A DNA stretch of 33,835 nucleotides from JAJTFW01 sp046049215 (GTDB taxonomy: Bacteria > Bacteroidota > Bacteroidia > AKYH767-A > OLB10), in NCBI GenBank assembly GCA_046049215.1, contig JBJOER010000133.1, positions 1 to 33,835 on the forward strand, read 5' to 3'. Shown here in pieces: positions 1 to 8,174 of this stretch (position 1 is its first letter; each line of letters opens with the position of its first letter). Made by a program: the position numbers and the translations under genes. A model generated the notes under the pieces. It was not told the origin of the DNA, searched no databases, and saw nothing but the letters and a program-made list of their open reading frames with translations.

Positions 1-866
1 CGTAACAGATCGCCGGTTTCATCGAAAAGTTCCGTCGTAAAAGGTCCACTACCTACGCGTGTACAGTACGCCTTGAAAATGCCATACACCTTGCCGATGG
101 ATGCGGGAGGCAATCCCAGACCGATGCATGTACCTGCGGCTATGGTGTGCGAGCTGGTGACGAAAGGATAAGATCCGAAATCAACATCCAGCAATGAACC
201 CTGAGCACCTTCAGCCAACACCTTTTTACCCTCACTCAGCGCACGATTTATGACATACTCGCTGTCGATGAACGGAATTTGACGAAGCAGTTCAAGCCCT
301 TCGAAAAAAGCCGGCTCTAGCTCATCCATGTGATAGACGAATTGGTGGTGAGCCAATATGGCTTTGTGCTTGTTCACCAAAGCATCATAGAAATCCTTGA
401 ACCGGGGGTGTTCAAGGTCGCCAACACGAAGCCCGTTCCTACCCGTTTTGTCCATATAGGCTGGACCGATCCCTTTGAGTGTTGAACCGATTTTCTCCTT
501 GCCTTTCGCTGCTTCTGAGGCGGCATCCAGCAAACGATGGGTAGGCAGGATGAGATGAGCCTTACGGGAAATGCACAAGTTGGAGAACACATCCACTCCT
601 TTCGAGGTCAGGGCATCCACTTCTTTCTTGAAGACAACCGGATCTATAACTACGCCATTGCCTATGATATTCAATGTTTGGGGATGAAAAATTCCGGAAG
701 GAATGGTATGCAATACATGCTTGTTCCCTCCGAACTCAAGCGTATGTCCTGCATTGGGTCCCCCTTGAAAACGGGCAATGATGTCATAATCCGGGGTAAG
801 GACATCAACAACTTTGCCTTTGCCCTCGTCGCCCCATTGCAGGCCGAGAAGTACATCCGCCTTCAT
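1..866 (-). CDS. purA: Adenylosuccinate synthetase, C-terminus cut by window edge
   Basis: PurA joins IMP and aspartate using GTP to form adenylosuccinate, the first committed step of AMP synthesis in the cytoplasm. The reverse strand gives an N-terminus containing LLGLQWGDEGKGK, the PurA P-loop, and further on GSTLKGIGPAYMDKTGRNG, the IMP-binding/catalytic segment. The frame stays open to base 1, so about 290 of the usual ~425 residues are present and the C-terminus lies outside the window. In-frame ATGs lie at 890, 878 and 866; I chose 866 (MKADVLLGL) because it matches where family members normally begin, but 878 or 890 are possible. It follows the STAS gene by at most a few dozen bases and is probably the last visible gene of the spoT-fur-STAS run. 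Identity is very secure; the exact start is not. Confidence 0.95.
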   Translation of the reverse strand, partial: MKADVLLGLQWGDEGKGKVVDVLTPDYDIIARFQGGPNAGHTLEFGGNKHVLHTIPSGIFHPQTLNIIGNGVVIDPVVFKKEVDALTSKGVDVFSNLCISRKAHLILPTHRLLDAASEAAKGKEKIGSTLKGIGPAYMDKTGRNGLRVGDLEHPRFKDFYDALVNKHKAILAHHQFVYHMDELEPAFFEGLELLRQIPFIDSEYVINRALSEGKKVLAEGAQGSLLDVDFGSYPFVTSSHTIAAGTCIGLGLPPASIGKVYGIFKAYCTRVGSGPFTTELFDETGDLL

Positions 867-909
867 CTTTTCATTCATCGCTGATGCCATGGAGTGGTAA
901 GTCGAAAAA

Positions 910-1257
910 TCAATTGCTCAAAGCCTGTTCGGCCAGTGCCTCGTTGTCAACAACCTGGAACACATTCACCAATTTGGTGATTACCAACAAATTCTTGATT
1001 TTCTCTGGGACAGCACAAATCACCGCCTCGCCACCCGACTTCCGCGCTTTAGAAAGTATTCCGAGCAACACATTGAGGCCGGTACTGTTCATGTATTTGA
1101 AATCATCGAGGCTGATGACAAACCGGCTATTCTCCTTTTCGGATATTCCTTCAATCTCCTCCATCAATGAATTGGCCTGGTTTTTTTCAATCAGGTTTCC
1201 TTTGAGTTTCACAAGGGTGTAATTCGCTTTTTCCGTAATCTGATATTCAAAATCCAT
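910..1257 (-). CDS. STAS-domain protein, anti-sigma-factor antagonist type
   Basis: A single STAS domain of 115 residues. The family (SpoIIAA/RsbV-like) acts in the cytoplasm by binding or releasing an anti-sigma or other partner protein depending on phosphorylation of one serine. Here DDFKYMNSTGLNVLL (about residues 51-65) is the canonical phosphorylation loop, with Ser58 at the expected site, preceded by the typical beta-strand/helix pattern. Length is normal for a stand-alone STAS protein. It lies 13 bases after fur and about 20-45 bases before purA on the same strand, so it is probably cotranscribed with spoT and fur. No RsbW-like kinase or PP2C-type phosphatase is visible in the window, so the partner is unknown. 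The domain call is firm; the regulatory role is inferred from the family. Confidence 0.85.
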   Translation of the reverse strand: MDFEYQITEKANYTLVKLKGNLIEKNQANSLMEEIEGISEKENSRFVISLDDFKYMNSTGLNVLLGILSKARKSGGEAVICAVPEKIKNLLVITKLVNVFQVVDNEALAEQALSN

Positions 1258-1270
1258 GTGCTTATGTGTA

Positions 1271-1786
1271 TCAGGGCAAATTTACCCCATTTTTCGTTCG
1301 TAGATGTCCGCATTCGCCTTTCAATTGCAACTCTCGGCATTTGCCGAAAAGGTTGAGGCTGTGGTTCGTCACATCAAAACCAAGGATATCGCCCATCATG
1401 GTCTGAATCTGCTGAACCCGTGGATCACAAAATTCGAACACCTTCCCGCAATCTTGGCAGATCAGGTGATCGTGCTGCTTGTAGGCGTATGATTTCTCGA
1501 AAAGGGCCATGTTCTTGCCAAACTGATGCCGGGTCACCAGGTCGCAGGCAAGCAAGTGCTCGATGGTGTTGTAGATGGTGGCCCTGCTCACGCTCGACTT
1601 TTTCTTGCGCATGAGCAGGTAAAGTGAATCGATATCGAAGTGATCGTCGAGCGCATAGACCTCCCGAAGAATCGAATACCTTTCGGGGGTTCGCCTCAGG
1701 TTCTGCTTTTCCAGGTATTCGGTAAAAACCTGTTCGGCTTTTGAAACCACATCCTCTTTCATGGTTGCCTGTCGTGAAGTTTTCAT
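1271..1786 (-). CDS. Fur-family metal-responsive transcriptional regulator
   Basis: A 171-residue Fur-superfamily repressor. The N-terminal winged helix contains LRRTPERYSILREVY (about 30-44) and the recognition-helix region SSVSRATIYNTIEHLL (about 64-79). The dimerisation/metal domain has DHFD at 48-51, HDHLIC at 105-110 with C110-x-x-C113, and a C-terminal Cys pair in CRELQLKGEC, consistent with a structural zinc site. It could be Fur, Zur or PerR; sequence reading alone does not decide which metal or peroxide it senses. Its ATG overlaps the spoT stop as ATGA, which supports this start over the in-frame Met9 and implies translational coupling. Linking a Fur protein to SpoT and a STAS protein suggests a stress/nutrient regulatory operon (inference). 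Confidence 0.9.
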   Translation of the reverse strand: MKTSRQATMKEDVVSKAEQVFTEYLEKQNLRRTPERYSILREVYALDDHFDIDSLYLLMRKKKSSVSRATIYNTIEHLLACDLVTRHQFGKNMALFEKSYAYKQHDHLICQDCGKVFEFCDPRVQQIQTMMGDILGFDVTNHSLNLFGKCRELQLKGECGHLRTKNGVNLP

Positions 1787-4035
1787 CGTGCTCCTGAGTC
1801 TATACGGGTGACTGCTAGGATTCCGGGCAACTTTTCCAGCCTCCGGACAAGCACCTTCAAATGCTCCGTATCGTGAACGAAAAGCATAATGGTACCTTCA
1901 AAAAGCCCATCGTTGCTCTCGATGTTGAGCGACCGGATATTGACTTTCAATTCAGATGAAATGATCTTGGTGATGTTGCTCACTACGCCCACATCGTCCA
2001 TGCCGTTGATCCTGATTCCGACCAAAAAGGCGATCTGCTGTTGTCCGAACCAACGTGCTTTGACGATACGGTAGGCATAATTCGACATCAGCTGTATGGC
2101 ATTCGGACAGTTGGTGCGGTGGATTTTGATACCCTCATTGAGAGTGATGAATCCGAACACATCATCCCCGGGGATAGGATTGCAGCAAGGTGACAGCTTG
2201 TAATCGATCTTGTCCATGCTCTCGCCGATGACCAGCATATCGCTTTTCCCACGGATGGAGCGCACCATTTCCTCGAAGTTCTGCTTATCGGTTTTCTCGG
2301 GTAAGATCAGGCTTCCCTGCTCCTTCATGTCGAAGAAGTCCTTGAGGTTTTTCAGGTCGATGGCTTCCAAACCGATTCGGTGATAGAAATCGGTGAGATT
2401 GGAAACCTTGTAGAACAAAAGCAACTCGTTGATATTATACTGCCTACCAACCAACTTCAATGCGCGGAGCCTGCGCTCGAAAATATCCTTCCCACTCTCG
2501 GCGATACGTCTTTTATCCTCCTTGAGGGCGGTCTTGATCTTGGATTTGGCCTTCGCCGTGATCACATTCCCAAGCCACTCGTCCTTGGGATTCTGCTTCG
2601 ATGATGTCAGTATTTCAACCTGATCGCCACTTTTCAAGACATGGCTGTGGGTCACCAAACGGTGATTGACTTTGGCCCCGATGCATCTACTTCCGATGTC
2701 AGAGTGAATCTCAAAAGCGAAATCCAAAGCAGTACTGCCGGAGGGAAGCGTCTTGATCTCACCACTGGGAGTAAAGACGAAAATCTCATCGGCGAAGAGA
2801 TTCAGTTTAAAATCATCGATAAAGTCAAGGGCGTTGGATTCCGGACTCTCCAGCATCTCTCGAATGCGATTGATCCAATCATCAAGCGCAGTTTCATGGT
2901 TCGACTCCTTGTATTTCCAATGGGCTGCGTAACCCTTCTCCGCGATTTCATCCATCCTCCGGGTTCGAATCTGCACCTCCACCCATTTCCCTTCTTTGCT
3001 CATCACCGTCGTGTGCAAAGACTCGTAACCGTTGGCCTTGGGAGTGGAAATCCAATCGCGCAACCGGTCAGGATTGGGAGTGAAATAATCCGTAACAATG
3101 GAGTACACCTTCCAACAGTCGGATTTTTCTCGATCAAAAGGCGTGTCGATGATGATGCGGATGGCGAACAGGTCGTAGACCTCCTCAAAAGAGACCTCCT
3201 GCTTCTTCATTTTGTTCCAAATCGAATTGATTGATTTGGGCCGCCCCTTTATTTCGTACCTGAATCCCTCCTGCTCCAGTTCCTCGCGAATGGGCCGGGT
3301 GAACTCCTGGATGAACTTCTCGCGATCGCGCTTGCTCTGTTGTAGCTTCAGGGCAATGGACTTGAACACGTCCGGCTCGGTGTATTTCAGCGACAGATCA
3401 TCGAGCTCTGTCTTGATGGAATACAGACCCAGACGATGTGCAAGCGGAGCATAGAGGTATGCGGTTTCAGAGGCGATCTTCAGCTGCTTGTCCTTGGGCA
3501 TCGAACCCAGGGTACGCATGTTGTGGAGACGGTCGGCGATCTTGATGAGGATGACCCGCACATCATCACTCATGGTAAGCAGCATCTTCCTGAAGTTCTC
3601 AGCCTGCAGGGAAGATGTATGGTCGAACACACCGGAGATCTTCGTCAATCCGTCAACGATACCGGCCACCTTTGGATTGAATAACCGCTCGATGTCCTCG
3701 AGGGAATAATGAGTGTCTTCCACCACATCGTGCAAAAGGGCGCAAACGATGGACAATGCCCCGAGTCCGATCTCCTCCGCGACAATCATGGCAACGGCAA
3801 TCGGATGAAAAATGTAGGGCTCACCCGTTTTTCTGCGCATATCCTTGTGCGCTTCGAGCGAAATGTCGAAAGCCTTTCGAATCAGTTTTCGCTCGCTCTT
3901 TTCAATATTGGGTTTGCAAGCCCGCAAGAGTGCACGGTACCTTTTCAGGATTTCTTTCTTCTCGGCTTCGGGGTCGAGTACAACGGGCAATTCACTGGTG
4001 TCGGCCTTGGATATGGGCTGCGGTGTTGTCGACAT
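1783..4035 (-). CDS. spoT: Bifunctional (p)ppGpp synthetase/hydrolase, RelA/SpoT family
   Basis: A 750-residue long RSH enzyme that makes (p)ppGpp from ATP and GTP/GDP and hydrolyses it, controlling the stringent response. Domains in order: HD hydrolase with His77 (YIFHPIAVA), HD at 102-103 (ALLHDVVEDT) and DRLHNMRTL, all needed for hydrolysis; synthetase with KSINSIWNKMKKQ, EVYDLFAIRIIID and GYESLHTTVM; a TGS domain (EIFVFTPSGEIKTLPSGST); a conserved-Cys segment (KLSPCCNPIPGDDVFGFI); and a C-terminal ACT domain (GVVSNITKIIS). Both catalytic halves keep their key residues, so it should be bifunctional. It is first in the spoT-fur-STAS-purA run. A TATATTTG -7 box ends only 5 bases before the ATG, next to an inverted repeat. 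Length and architecture are typical. Confidence 0.97.
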   Translation of the reverse strand: MSTTPQPISKADTSELPVVLDPEAEKKEILKRYRALLRACKPNIEKSERKLIRKAFDISLEAHKDMRRKTGEPYIFHPIAVAMIVAEEIGLGALSIVCALLHDVVEDTHYSLEDIERLFNPKVAGIVDGLTKISGVFDHTSSLQAENFRKMLLTMSDDVRVILIKIADRLHNMRTLGSMPKDKQLKIASETAYLYAPLAHRLGLYSIKTELDDLSLKYTEPDVFKSIALKLQQSKRDREKFIQEFTRPIREELEQEGFRYEIKGRPKSINSIWNKMKKQEVSFEEVYDLFAIRIIIDTPFDREKSDCWKVYSIVTDYFTPNPDRLRDWISTPKANGYESLHTTVMSKEGKWVEVQIRTRRMDEIAEKGYAAHWKYKESNHETALDDWINRIREMLESPESNALDFIDDFKLNLFADEIFVFTPSGEIKTLPSGSTALDFAFEIHSDIGSRCIGAKVNHRLVTHSHVLKSGDQVEILTSSKQNPKDEWLGNVITAKAKSKIKTALKEDKRRIAESGKDIFERRLRALKLVGRQYNINELLLFYKVSNLTDFYHRIGLEAIDLKNLKDFFDMKEQGSLILPEKTDKQNFEEMVRSIRGKSDMLVIGESMDKIDYKLSPCCNPIPGDDVFGFITLNEGIKIHRTNCPNAIQLMSNYAYRIVKARWFGQQQIAFLVGIRINGMDDVGVVSNITKIISSELKVNIRSLNIESNDGLFEGTIMLFVHDTEHLKVLVRRLEKLPGILAVTRIDSGAR

Positions 4036-4040
4036 ACTTA

Positions 4041-4068
4041 CAAATATAACAAAGACCCCTCCGTCAAA
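4041..4068 (-). promoter_or_regulatory. Probable spoT promoter (TTTG ... TATATTTG)
   Basis: Reading the minus strand, TTTG (4068-4065) is followed after 16 bases by TATATTTG (4048-4041), a perfect match to the Bacteroidota -7 consensus TAnnTTTG. The spacing is about one base shorter than the range usually given for Flavobacterium (17-23). Only 5 bases (4040-4036) separate the box from the spoT ATG, so the message would be leaderless or nearly so. Confidence 0.55.
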
Positions 4069-4074
4069 CGGAAG
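4058..4074. repeat. 7-bp inverted repeat with 3-base loop over the spoT -33 region
   Basis: On the plus strand CCTCCGT, loop CAA, ACGGAAG; six pairs are Watson-Crick and one is G-T as RNA. It lies in the 117-base dnaN-spoT gap and its loop holds the TTTG of the putative spoT -33 element. It could be a terminator for dnaN, which is transcribed toward it, or an operator at the spoT promoter. The downstream T-run is weak on the minus strand, so a classical intrinsic terminator is not clear. I see nothing else in this gap. Confidence 0.4.
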
Positions 4075-4152
4075 ATTTTCAGCCGTAAACCAACAGGGTT
4101 TGTCAGGAAGTTCCTACTTGAATTCCGATGTATCAGTGGAACTGAAAATCCA

Positions 4153-5277
4153 TTAACCGTTCACCATTACCGGCATGACCAGCATGAGCAAATCCGCGTG
4201 CGGATCGGCTTCAGCTTTGGGCGGGGATAGTAAACCGGCACGGTTGGGCAAAGACAACTCCAATTGAACATGTTCCGACTGGATGTTATTCAACATATCC
4301 TGAAGGAACCGAGCATTAAAGGCGATTTCGATGTCCTTGCCGTCATAAGTGCAATTCAAGCGCTCGTTGGCATCGTTACCGAAATCAACATCTTCAGCTG
4401 AGATGTCCACCTGACTTCCGGCAATGCGGAATTTGACCTGGTGGGTGGTTTTGTTCGAGAAGATACTGACGCGGCGGATTGAATTCAGGAATGACTGCCG
4501 GTCGATTTCCATCCGGTTGGGATTGTCCAGCGGGATGACGGCCTCGTAATTGGGATACCTTCCGTCGATCAGGCGACAGATAAGACTGACATTTTCAAAC
4601 GAGAAAAATGCATTGGACTCGTTGTAATCGATTTTCACCTGCGTGCTCGCAGATGGAAGAGAGGCTTTCAGCAGCCCGAGCGGCTTCTTGGGCATGATGA
4701 ACGCCGTTTCTTTGGCCGAGCGAATGTCGGCACGACGGTAACGGACAAGCCGGTGAGCATCTGTGGCCACAAAAGTGGCACCTTCCTGTCCGAATTGACA
4801 AAACACACCGGTCATGACAGGCCTTAGATCGTCCGTTCCCGTGGCGAAGAGCGTATGGGTGATCGCTTCGGAAAGTACATCGGATGGCATTTCAATGGTA
4901 GAAGGCTTATCGATGACAGGCAGTTTGGGAAAATCCTCGGCATTCAATCCGGTCAGCTTGAACTTACCGTCGGATGAATTGATTTCTACCTGAAAACTAT
5001 CCTTTTGAACCTTGAAGGTCAGGGGTGTAACACCAAAGGTTTTGAGTGTTTCCAACAGGATTTTGGCGGGGACTGCTACACGCCCGCTTTCCTTGCTGTC
5101 GACAGACACAATTGTCGTCATGGTGGTCTCCAGGTCAGAGGCAGAAACCTTCAGGGAATCGGGGCTCAATTCGAAAAGGAAATTCTCCAGGATCGGCAAT
5201 GGGGTGCTGCTTTGCAGTGCTCCACTGATCACCTGAAGCTGTTTGAGAAGGATATCGGAGGAAACAATGAATTTCAT
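4153..5277 (-). CDS. dnaN: DNA polymerase III beta sliding clamp
   Basis: A 374-residue beta clamp, the ring that tethers DNA polymerase III to DNA. The start MKFIVSSDILLKQLQVISGAL, the segment TPLPILENFLFEL, FVATDAHRLVRYR in the middle and the C-terminal LMLVMPVMVNG are all characteristic, and the length is normal for the three-domain clamp. The ATG at 5277 is the natural family start. It follows the gldF-gldG-DUF4340 unit after a 120-base gap that carries a hairpin and a TATCTTTG box, so it may have its own promoter. It precedes spoT by 117 bases. Location beside gldFG rather than dnaA is common in Bacteroidota. Identification is very secure. Confidence 0.97.
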   Translation of the reverse strand: MKFIVSSDILLKQLQVISGALQSSTPLPILENFLFELSPDSLKVSASDLETTMTTIVSVDSKESGRVAVPAKILLETLKTFGVTPLTFKVQKDSFQVEINSSDGKFKLTGLNAEDFPKLPVIDKPSTIEMPSDVLSEAITHTLFATGTDDLRPVMTGVFCQFGQEGATFVATDAHRLVRYRRADIRSAKETAFIMPKKPLGLLKASLPSASTQVKIDYNESNAFFSFENVSLICRLIDGRYPNYEAVIPLDNPNRMEIDRQSFLNSIRRVSIFSNKTTHQVKFRIAGSQVDISAEDVDFGNDANERLNCTYDGKDIEIAFNARFLQDMLNNIQSEHVQLELSLPNRAGLLSPPKAEADPHADLLMLVMPVMVNG

Positions 5278-5325
5278 AATGACAAACGATTAGGGGTTGA
5301 TCAGGACGAATTGGTGTCCATAGGG

Positions 5326-5333
5326 CAAAGATA
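5326..5333 (-). promoter_or_regulatory. Possible dnaN -7 promoter box TATCTTTG
   Basis: TATCTTTG on the minus strand matches TAnnTTTG and lies 48 bases before the dnaN ATG. No TTG is found at the usual distance upstream, so only the -7 half is supported. Confidence 0.35.
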
Positions 5334-5369
5334 TTCAGGCGCCCGAGGTGAAGATTGGCAGACCCACCG

Positions 5370-5387
5370 GACTTTTCAACAAAAGTC
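5370..5387 (-). terminator. Hairpin after the gldF-gldG-DUF4340 unit
   Basis: Perfect 7-bp stem GACTTTT / AAAAGTC with a 4-base loop, starting 10 bases past the DUF4340 stop codon and upstream of the dnaN -7 box. Position between two transcription units fits a terminator, but no run of T follows on the minus strand, so it may be a weak or Rho-assisted one. Confidence 0.4.
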
Positions 5388-5397
5388 GTCCAACCGG

Positions 5398-6447
5398 TCA
5401 GAACCTGGACTGGGCGGGGGTCTTATCGGGACCCGGGGTGAAATTCTGAGGGTCTTTCAGGATACGGTCAAAATGAAAATACTGGCATACCAGCATCGAA
5501 GAATCGCCCGACATGAATCCATAGAATTTATCCAGATCGAAAGGCACGGGCATCCCCGAAACCGGATCCAGTTGCAGGCGTGTGGAAGCTGTCAAGGGCT
5601 TGCGGTAACAAGTTAATTCGCGGGCGACTCCATCATCTAGTTTTACCTGAATTTTTGCGAATGGGGCGGAACGACGAATGGAATCGACCTGGCCGGTTTT
5701 CATTTCTCCGTCAATACGCTCGAAATACGTTTCACTGAAGGCCGATAAAAACAAGCGGATCTTATTAAGATCCAATGAAGATATGGGGGTACTTTGGGCA
5801 CCTGATACCACGGAATAAGTTGAATCGGGAAGTCGGTTCAATTCAAAGGTGCGATCCGGACGTGAATATTCGTCGATACGTACCCTTGTGATTCCCCTGG
5901 GATCAAATCGAAAAATCGACTTATCACGCCATTCGGATTCCATGGCAAAATACCGGGTGGTTAAAAAACCATTGAAGCCCGGAATATGGGTAATGAAGGG
6001 CTTCGTGGACTTTTCAATGTACATGAAGGTACCGAGATTGTCCATGGTGGGATGGCCGACGTAGTATTTTTTCACAGCATTCCCTCCGGAGTAGATTTCA
6101 ATCTTAACCGAAGTGGCCGCCATGACTTTCATGGTATTGTTGTACAAATTCTTTCCAACCGGACTTTTAACCTGAACCGCCCGGATCGTATACAACAAAT
6201 TATCAATAGCGTCTTTCCTGGCAGTGAATTTCTCATTGACGGACCAGGACCCATCTCCCCTACGCTTCAGTGTGACTTGATGGCCGTTCTTGTCAGCGAG
6301 GAAGAGCTGATCGACGGATGCAGTATCCTGAAATGCAAAATCACTCAACTCTCCCTCAAGGGAATCGGCACTTCGCATCCACCAGGCCGCTACGGCTAAA
6401 ACCACAAGGAGTATCAATACGCCAAAGGCGGTCTTATTTCGTTTCAT
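5398..6447 (-). CDS. DUF4340-type membrane-anchored protein coupled to GldG
   Basis: A 349-residue protein with one N-terminal membrane segment (KTAFGVLILLVVLAVAAWW, about residues 4-22) followed by a basic/acidic soluble region probably exposed outside the cytoplasmic membrane. Features such as the early VDQLFLADKNGHQVTLKRR, a repeated beta-rich layout and EWRDKSIFRFD resemble the DUF4340 family, which often sits beside GldG/auxiliary ABC components. The start at 6447 was chosen because its ATG overlaps the gldG stop as ATGA and gives a clean N-terminal anchor; the frame is open further upstream but that would lie inside gldG. Its biochemical function is not known. By context it is a likely accessory part of the GldFG ABC system. 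Confidence 0.8.
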   Translation of the reverse strand: MKRNKTAFGVLILLVVLAVAAWWMRSADSLEGELSDFAFQDTASVDQLFLADKNGHQVTLKRRGDGSWSVNEKFTARKDAIDNLLYTIRAVQVKSPVGKNLYNNTMKVMAATSVKIEIYSGGNAVKKYYVGHPTMDNLGTFMYIEKSTKPFITHIPGFNGFLTTRYFAMESEWRDKSIFRFDPRGITRVRIDEYSRPDRTFELNRLPDSTYSVVSGAQSTPISSLDLNKIRLFLSAFSETYFERIDGEMKTGQVDSIRRSAPFAKIQVKLDDGVARELTCYRKPLTASTRLQLDPVSGMPVPFDLDKFYGFMSGDSSMLVCQYFHFDRILKDPQNFTPGPDKTPAQSRF

Positions 6448-8174
6448 GTCAGCCTTTTTGAATTTGCGCGTTTTCTCAGAATATACTTTAGCAATCCGGT
6501 GATTAGCACAGCCATCAGCGGAACGAACAAGGCGACACTTGTCCACATGCCTTGACCGGTCTCCATCACGGCAGGATCAAGGAGACGCAGTTTGAAGTCC
6601 TTATTCCTGCTCATCATCAACTCGTCCCCTTCGGAAAGGTAATCGATCACATTCAACAAAAAGGTCTTGTTCCCGAAGGTGGTCCCGGTGAACCTATCTC
6701 TGCACAAAGGCTGCGCCTGACCACGCTGGACATCATTGCGGATCAGGTCTCCATCAGAAACAACCACCATCTTTCCGCCCGTGGTGGACTCCTTGAAACC
6801 AATCTCGGAGTTCTCCGCAATCAGAGGTGGAATCCTGTTCTTGTAGAGCGAAGTAAAATCGCCTTCCAACAAAACAGCGACGGGAACCTCTTTGTGCGGG
6901 AACAGCTTAGGGTCGGGCTTGAATTGCATGATACCAAGGCTCACACGCACAGGAGCAGGCAGGACTTTGCTATAACCGGAGGTCGTCAACAGGATACTTC
7001 CTTTCACGCCGGGAGCCTGAACCAGATCGATGCTGCTGACGAATTGACCTTTGATGGCATTCAAACGGCTGACAATGGGATGGTCCGACTTGGGTGTCAT
7101 GACCGGGAAATAATACCAGGGCAGAAATTCCTGTTTGGGTTGATTGCCTACAGTACCGGTCACAACAGGAATGAGTGAAGCCATAAGGTCCTGCACCAGG
7201 TCATAATTGATTCGCGCACCATACCGGAAAAGCATGTCATCCAGCCGAAGGTCACGTGCAAGCGCCATCGTCTCCCCCCGGCGGCTCAGACTGTCCATGG
7301 TCACCGACATGGGGTCGAGCAACCAAAGCACCCTCCCTCCCTTCATCACAAATTGGTCTATGACGAACTTATCCTTCTCGTCAAAAGCGCTATCGGGCCT
7401 GGCGACAACAAGGGTTTTAAAGTCTTTGAGGGCATTGAGCTGGCCGTCAATCCGGACACGTTTGAGCGCGTAACTATTACCGATCGCCGCTGCGAGGTCG
7501 GCCACCTGAAGTGTATCCAATTCACCATGCCCCTCGAGGAAGCCGATGGAAGGCCTGGCCGGATTTGTCACCTTGCGAATGGCATTGCTGAATTCGAATT
7601 CCAGATTTTGGATACTGTTGTGCAGCATCTGCTCCGGGGGAGCACCAAGTTGGCTTTTCAGCAGCAATACACTCTCCTCAACATTGGAAAAACTCACCAA
7701 GGCTCCCGGAAAAATATAGGTACGTTTCACACCTTCCTGTGTACGTTCCTCGAGCGTCGTGGGCTGTATACCTTTCTGATACAACTGTGCGTACAAGCTA
7801 TTTCGCTGCTTTTCATCCGGATCAGCGGAAGGATCGATGAAAACGAATTCCAGGTTCCCCTTGGAGTACCTTTTCATTTCATCCAATAACTCGTAGGTGG
7901 CACTTCTCAAACGGGAAAATCCAGGGGAAAAATCTCCTTCCAGATAAACCCTCACAAAAACCACATCTTTGAGGTCGCCAACCAATTTCAGTGTTGACTC
8001 GGAAAGGGTGAATCGCTTGTCCTCGGTCAGGTCAAAACGTGTAAAAACAAATCCGGAAAGGATGTTCAATACTACAAGAATGGCTATCAGCAAGAACAAT
8101 TGCAATATGGATTGCCGCCTGAATCCGCCGGCGCCTTCCTTGACTTTTTCTGTATTTCCTACACCCTCTACCAT
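6444..8174 (-). CDS. gldG: Gliding-motility-associated ABC transporter auxiliary protein GldG
   Basis: A 576-residue protein with an N-terminal membrane segment (LQLFLLIAILVVLNILSGFVF, about 25-45), a large extracytoplasmic domain, and a C-terminal membrane segment (SVALFVPLMAVLITGLLKYIL) ending in a basic tail. FTRFDLTEDKRFTLSESTLKLV just after the first helix and the later GFLEGHGELD segment are typical of the ABC-transporter auxiliary (GldG) family. GldG works with permease GldF and ATPase GldA in Bacteroidota; the set is needed for gliding in Flavobacterium johnsoniae but also occurs in non-gliding species. It overlaps gldF by 7 bases and the DUF4340 gene by 4, a clear sign of coupling. 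No gldA is seen in the window. Whether the organism glides cannot be judged. Confidence 0.9.
   Translation of the reverse strand: MVEGVGNTEKVKEGAGGFRRQSILQLFLLIAILVVLNILSGFVFTRFDLTEDKRFTLSESTLKLVGDLKDVVFVRVYLEGDFSPGFSRLRSATYELLDEMKRYSKGNLEFVFIDPSADPDEKQRNSLYAQLYQKGIQPTTLEERTQEGVKRTYIFPGALVSFSNVEESVLLLKSQLGAPPEQMLHNSIQNLEFEFSNAIRKVTNPARPSIGFLEGHGELDTLQVADLAAAIGNSYALKRVRIDGQLNALKDFKTLVVARPDSAFDEKDKFVIDQFVMKGGRVLWLLDPMSVTMDSLSRRGETMALARDLRLDDMLFRYGARINYDLVQDLMASLIPVVTGTVGNQPKQEFLPWYYFPVMTPKSDHPIVSRLNAIKGQFVSSIDLVQAPGVKGSILLTTSGYSKVLPAPVRVSLGIMQFKPDPKLFPHKEVPVAVLLEGDFTSLYKNRIPPLIAENSEIGFKESTTGGKMVVVSDGDLIRNDVQRGQAQPLCRDRFTGTTFGNKTFLLNVIDYLSEGDELMMSRNKDFKLRLLDPAVMETGQGMWTSVALFVPLMAVLITGLLKYILRKRANSKRLT

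Noticed and set aside
1277..1284. TAAATTTG box 19 bases before the STAS gene
   Set aside because: It lies inside the last codons of fur, with no TTG at the right distance, and the gene is already in a tight operon, so chance is more likely.
2641..3234. 197-codon plus-strand frame antisense to spoT
   Set aside because: It lies entirely opposite the conserved synthetase and TGS coding region of spoT, with no recognisable motif.
5005..5616. 203-codon plus-strand frame antisense to dnaN and the DUF4340 gene
   Set aside because: Both opposite-strand genes are well supported, and this frame spans their boundary without any domain signal.
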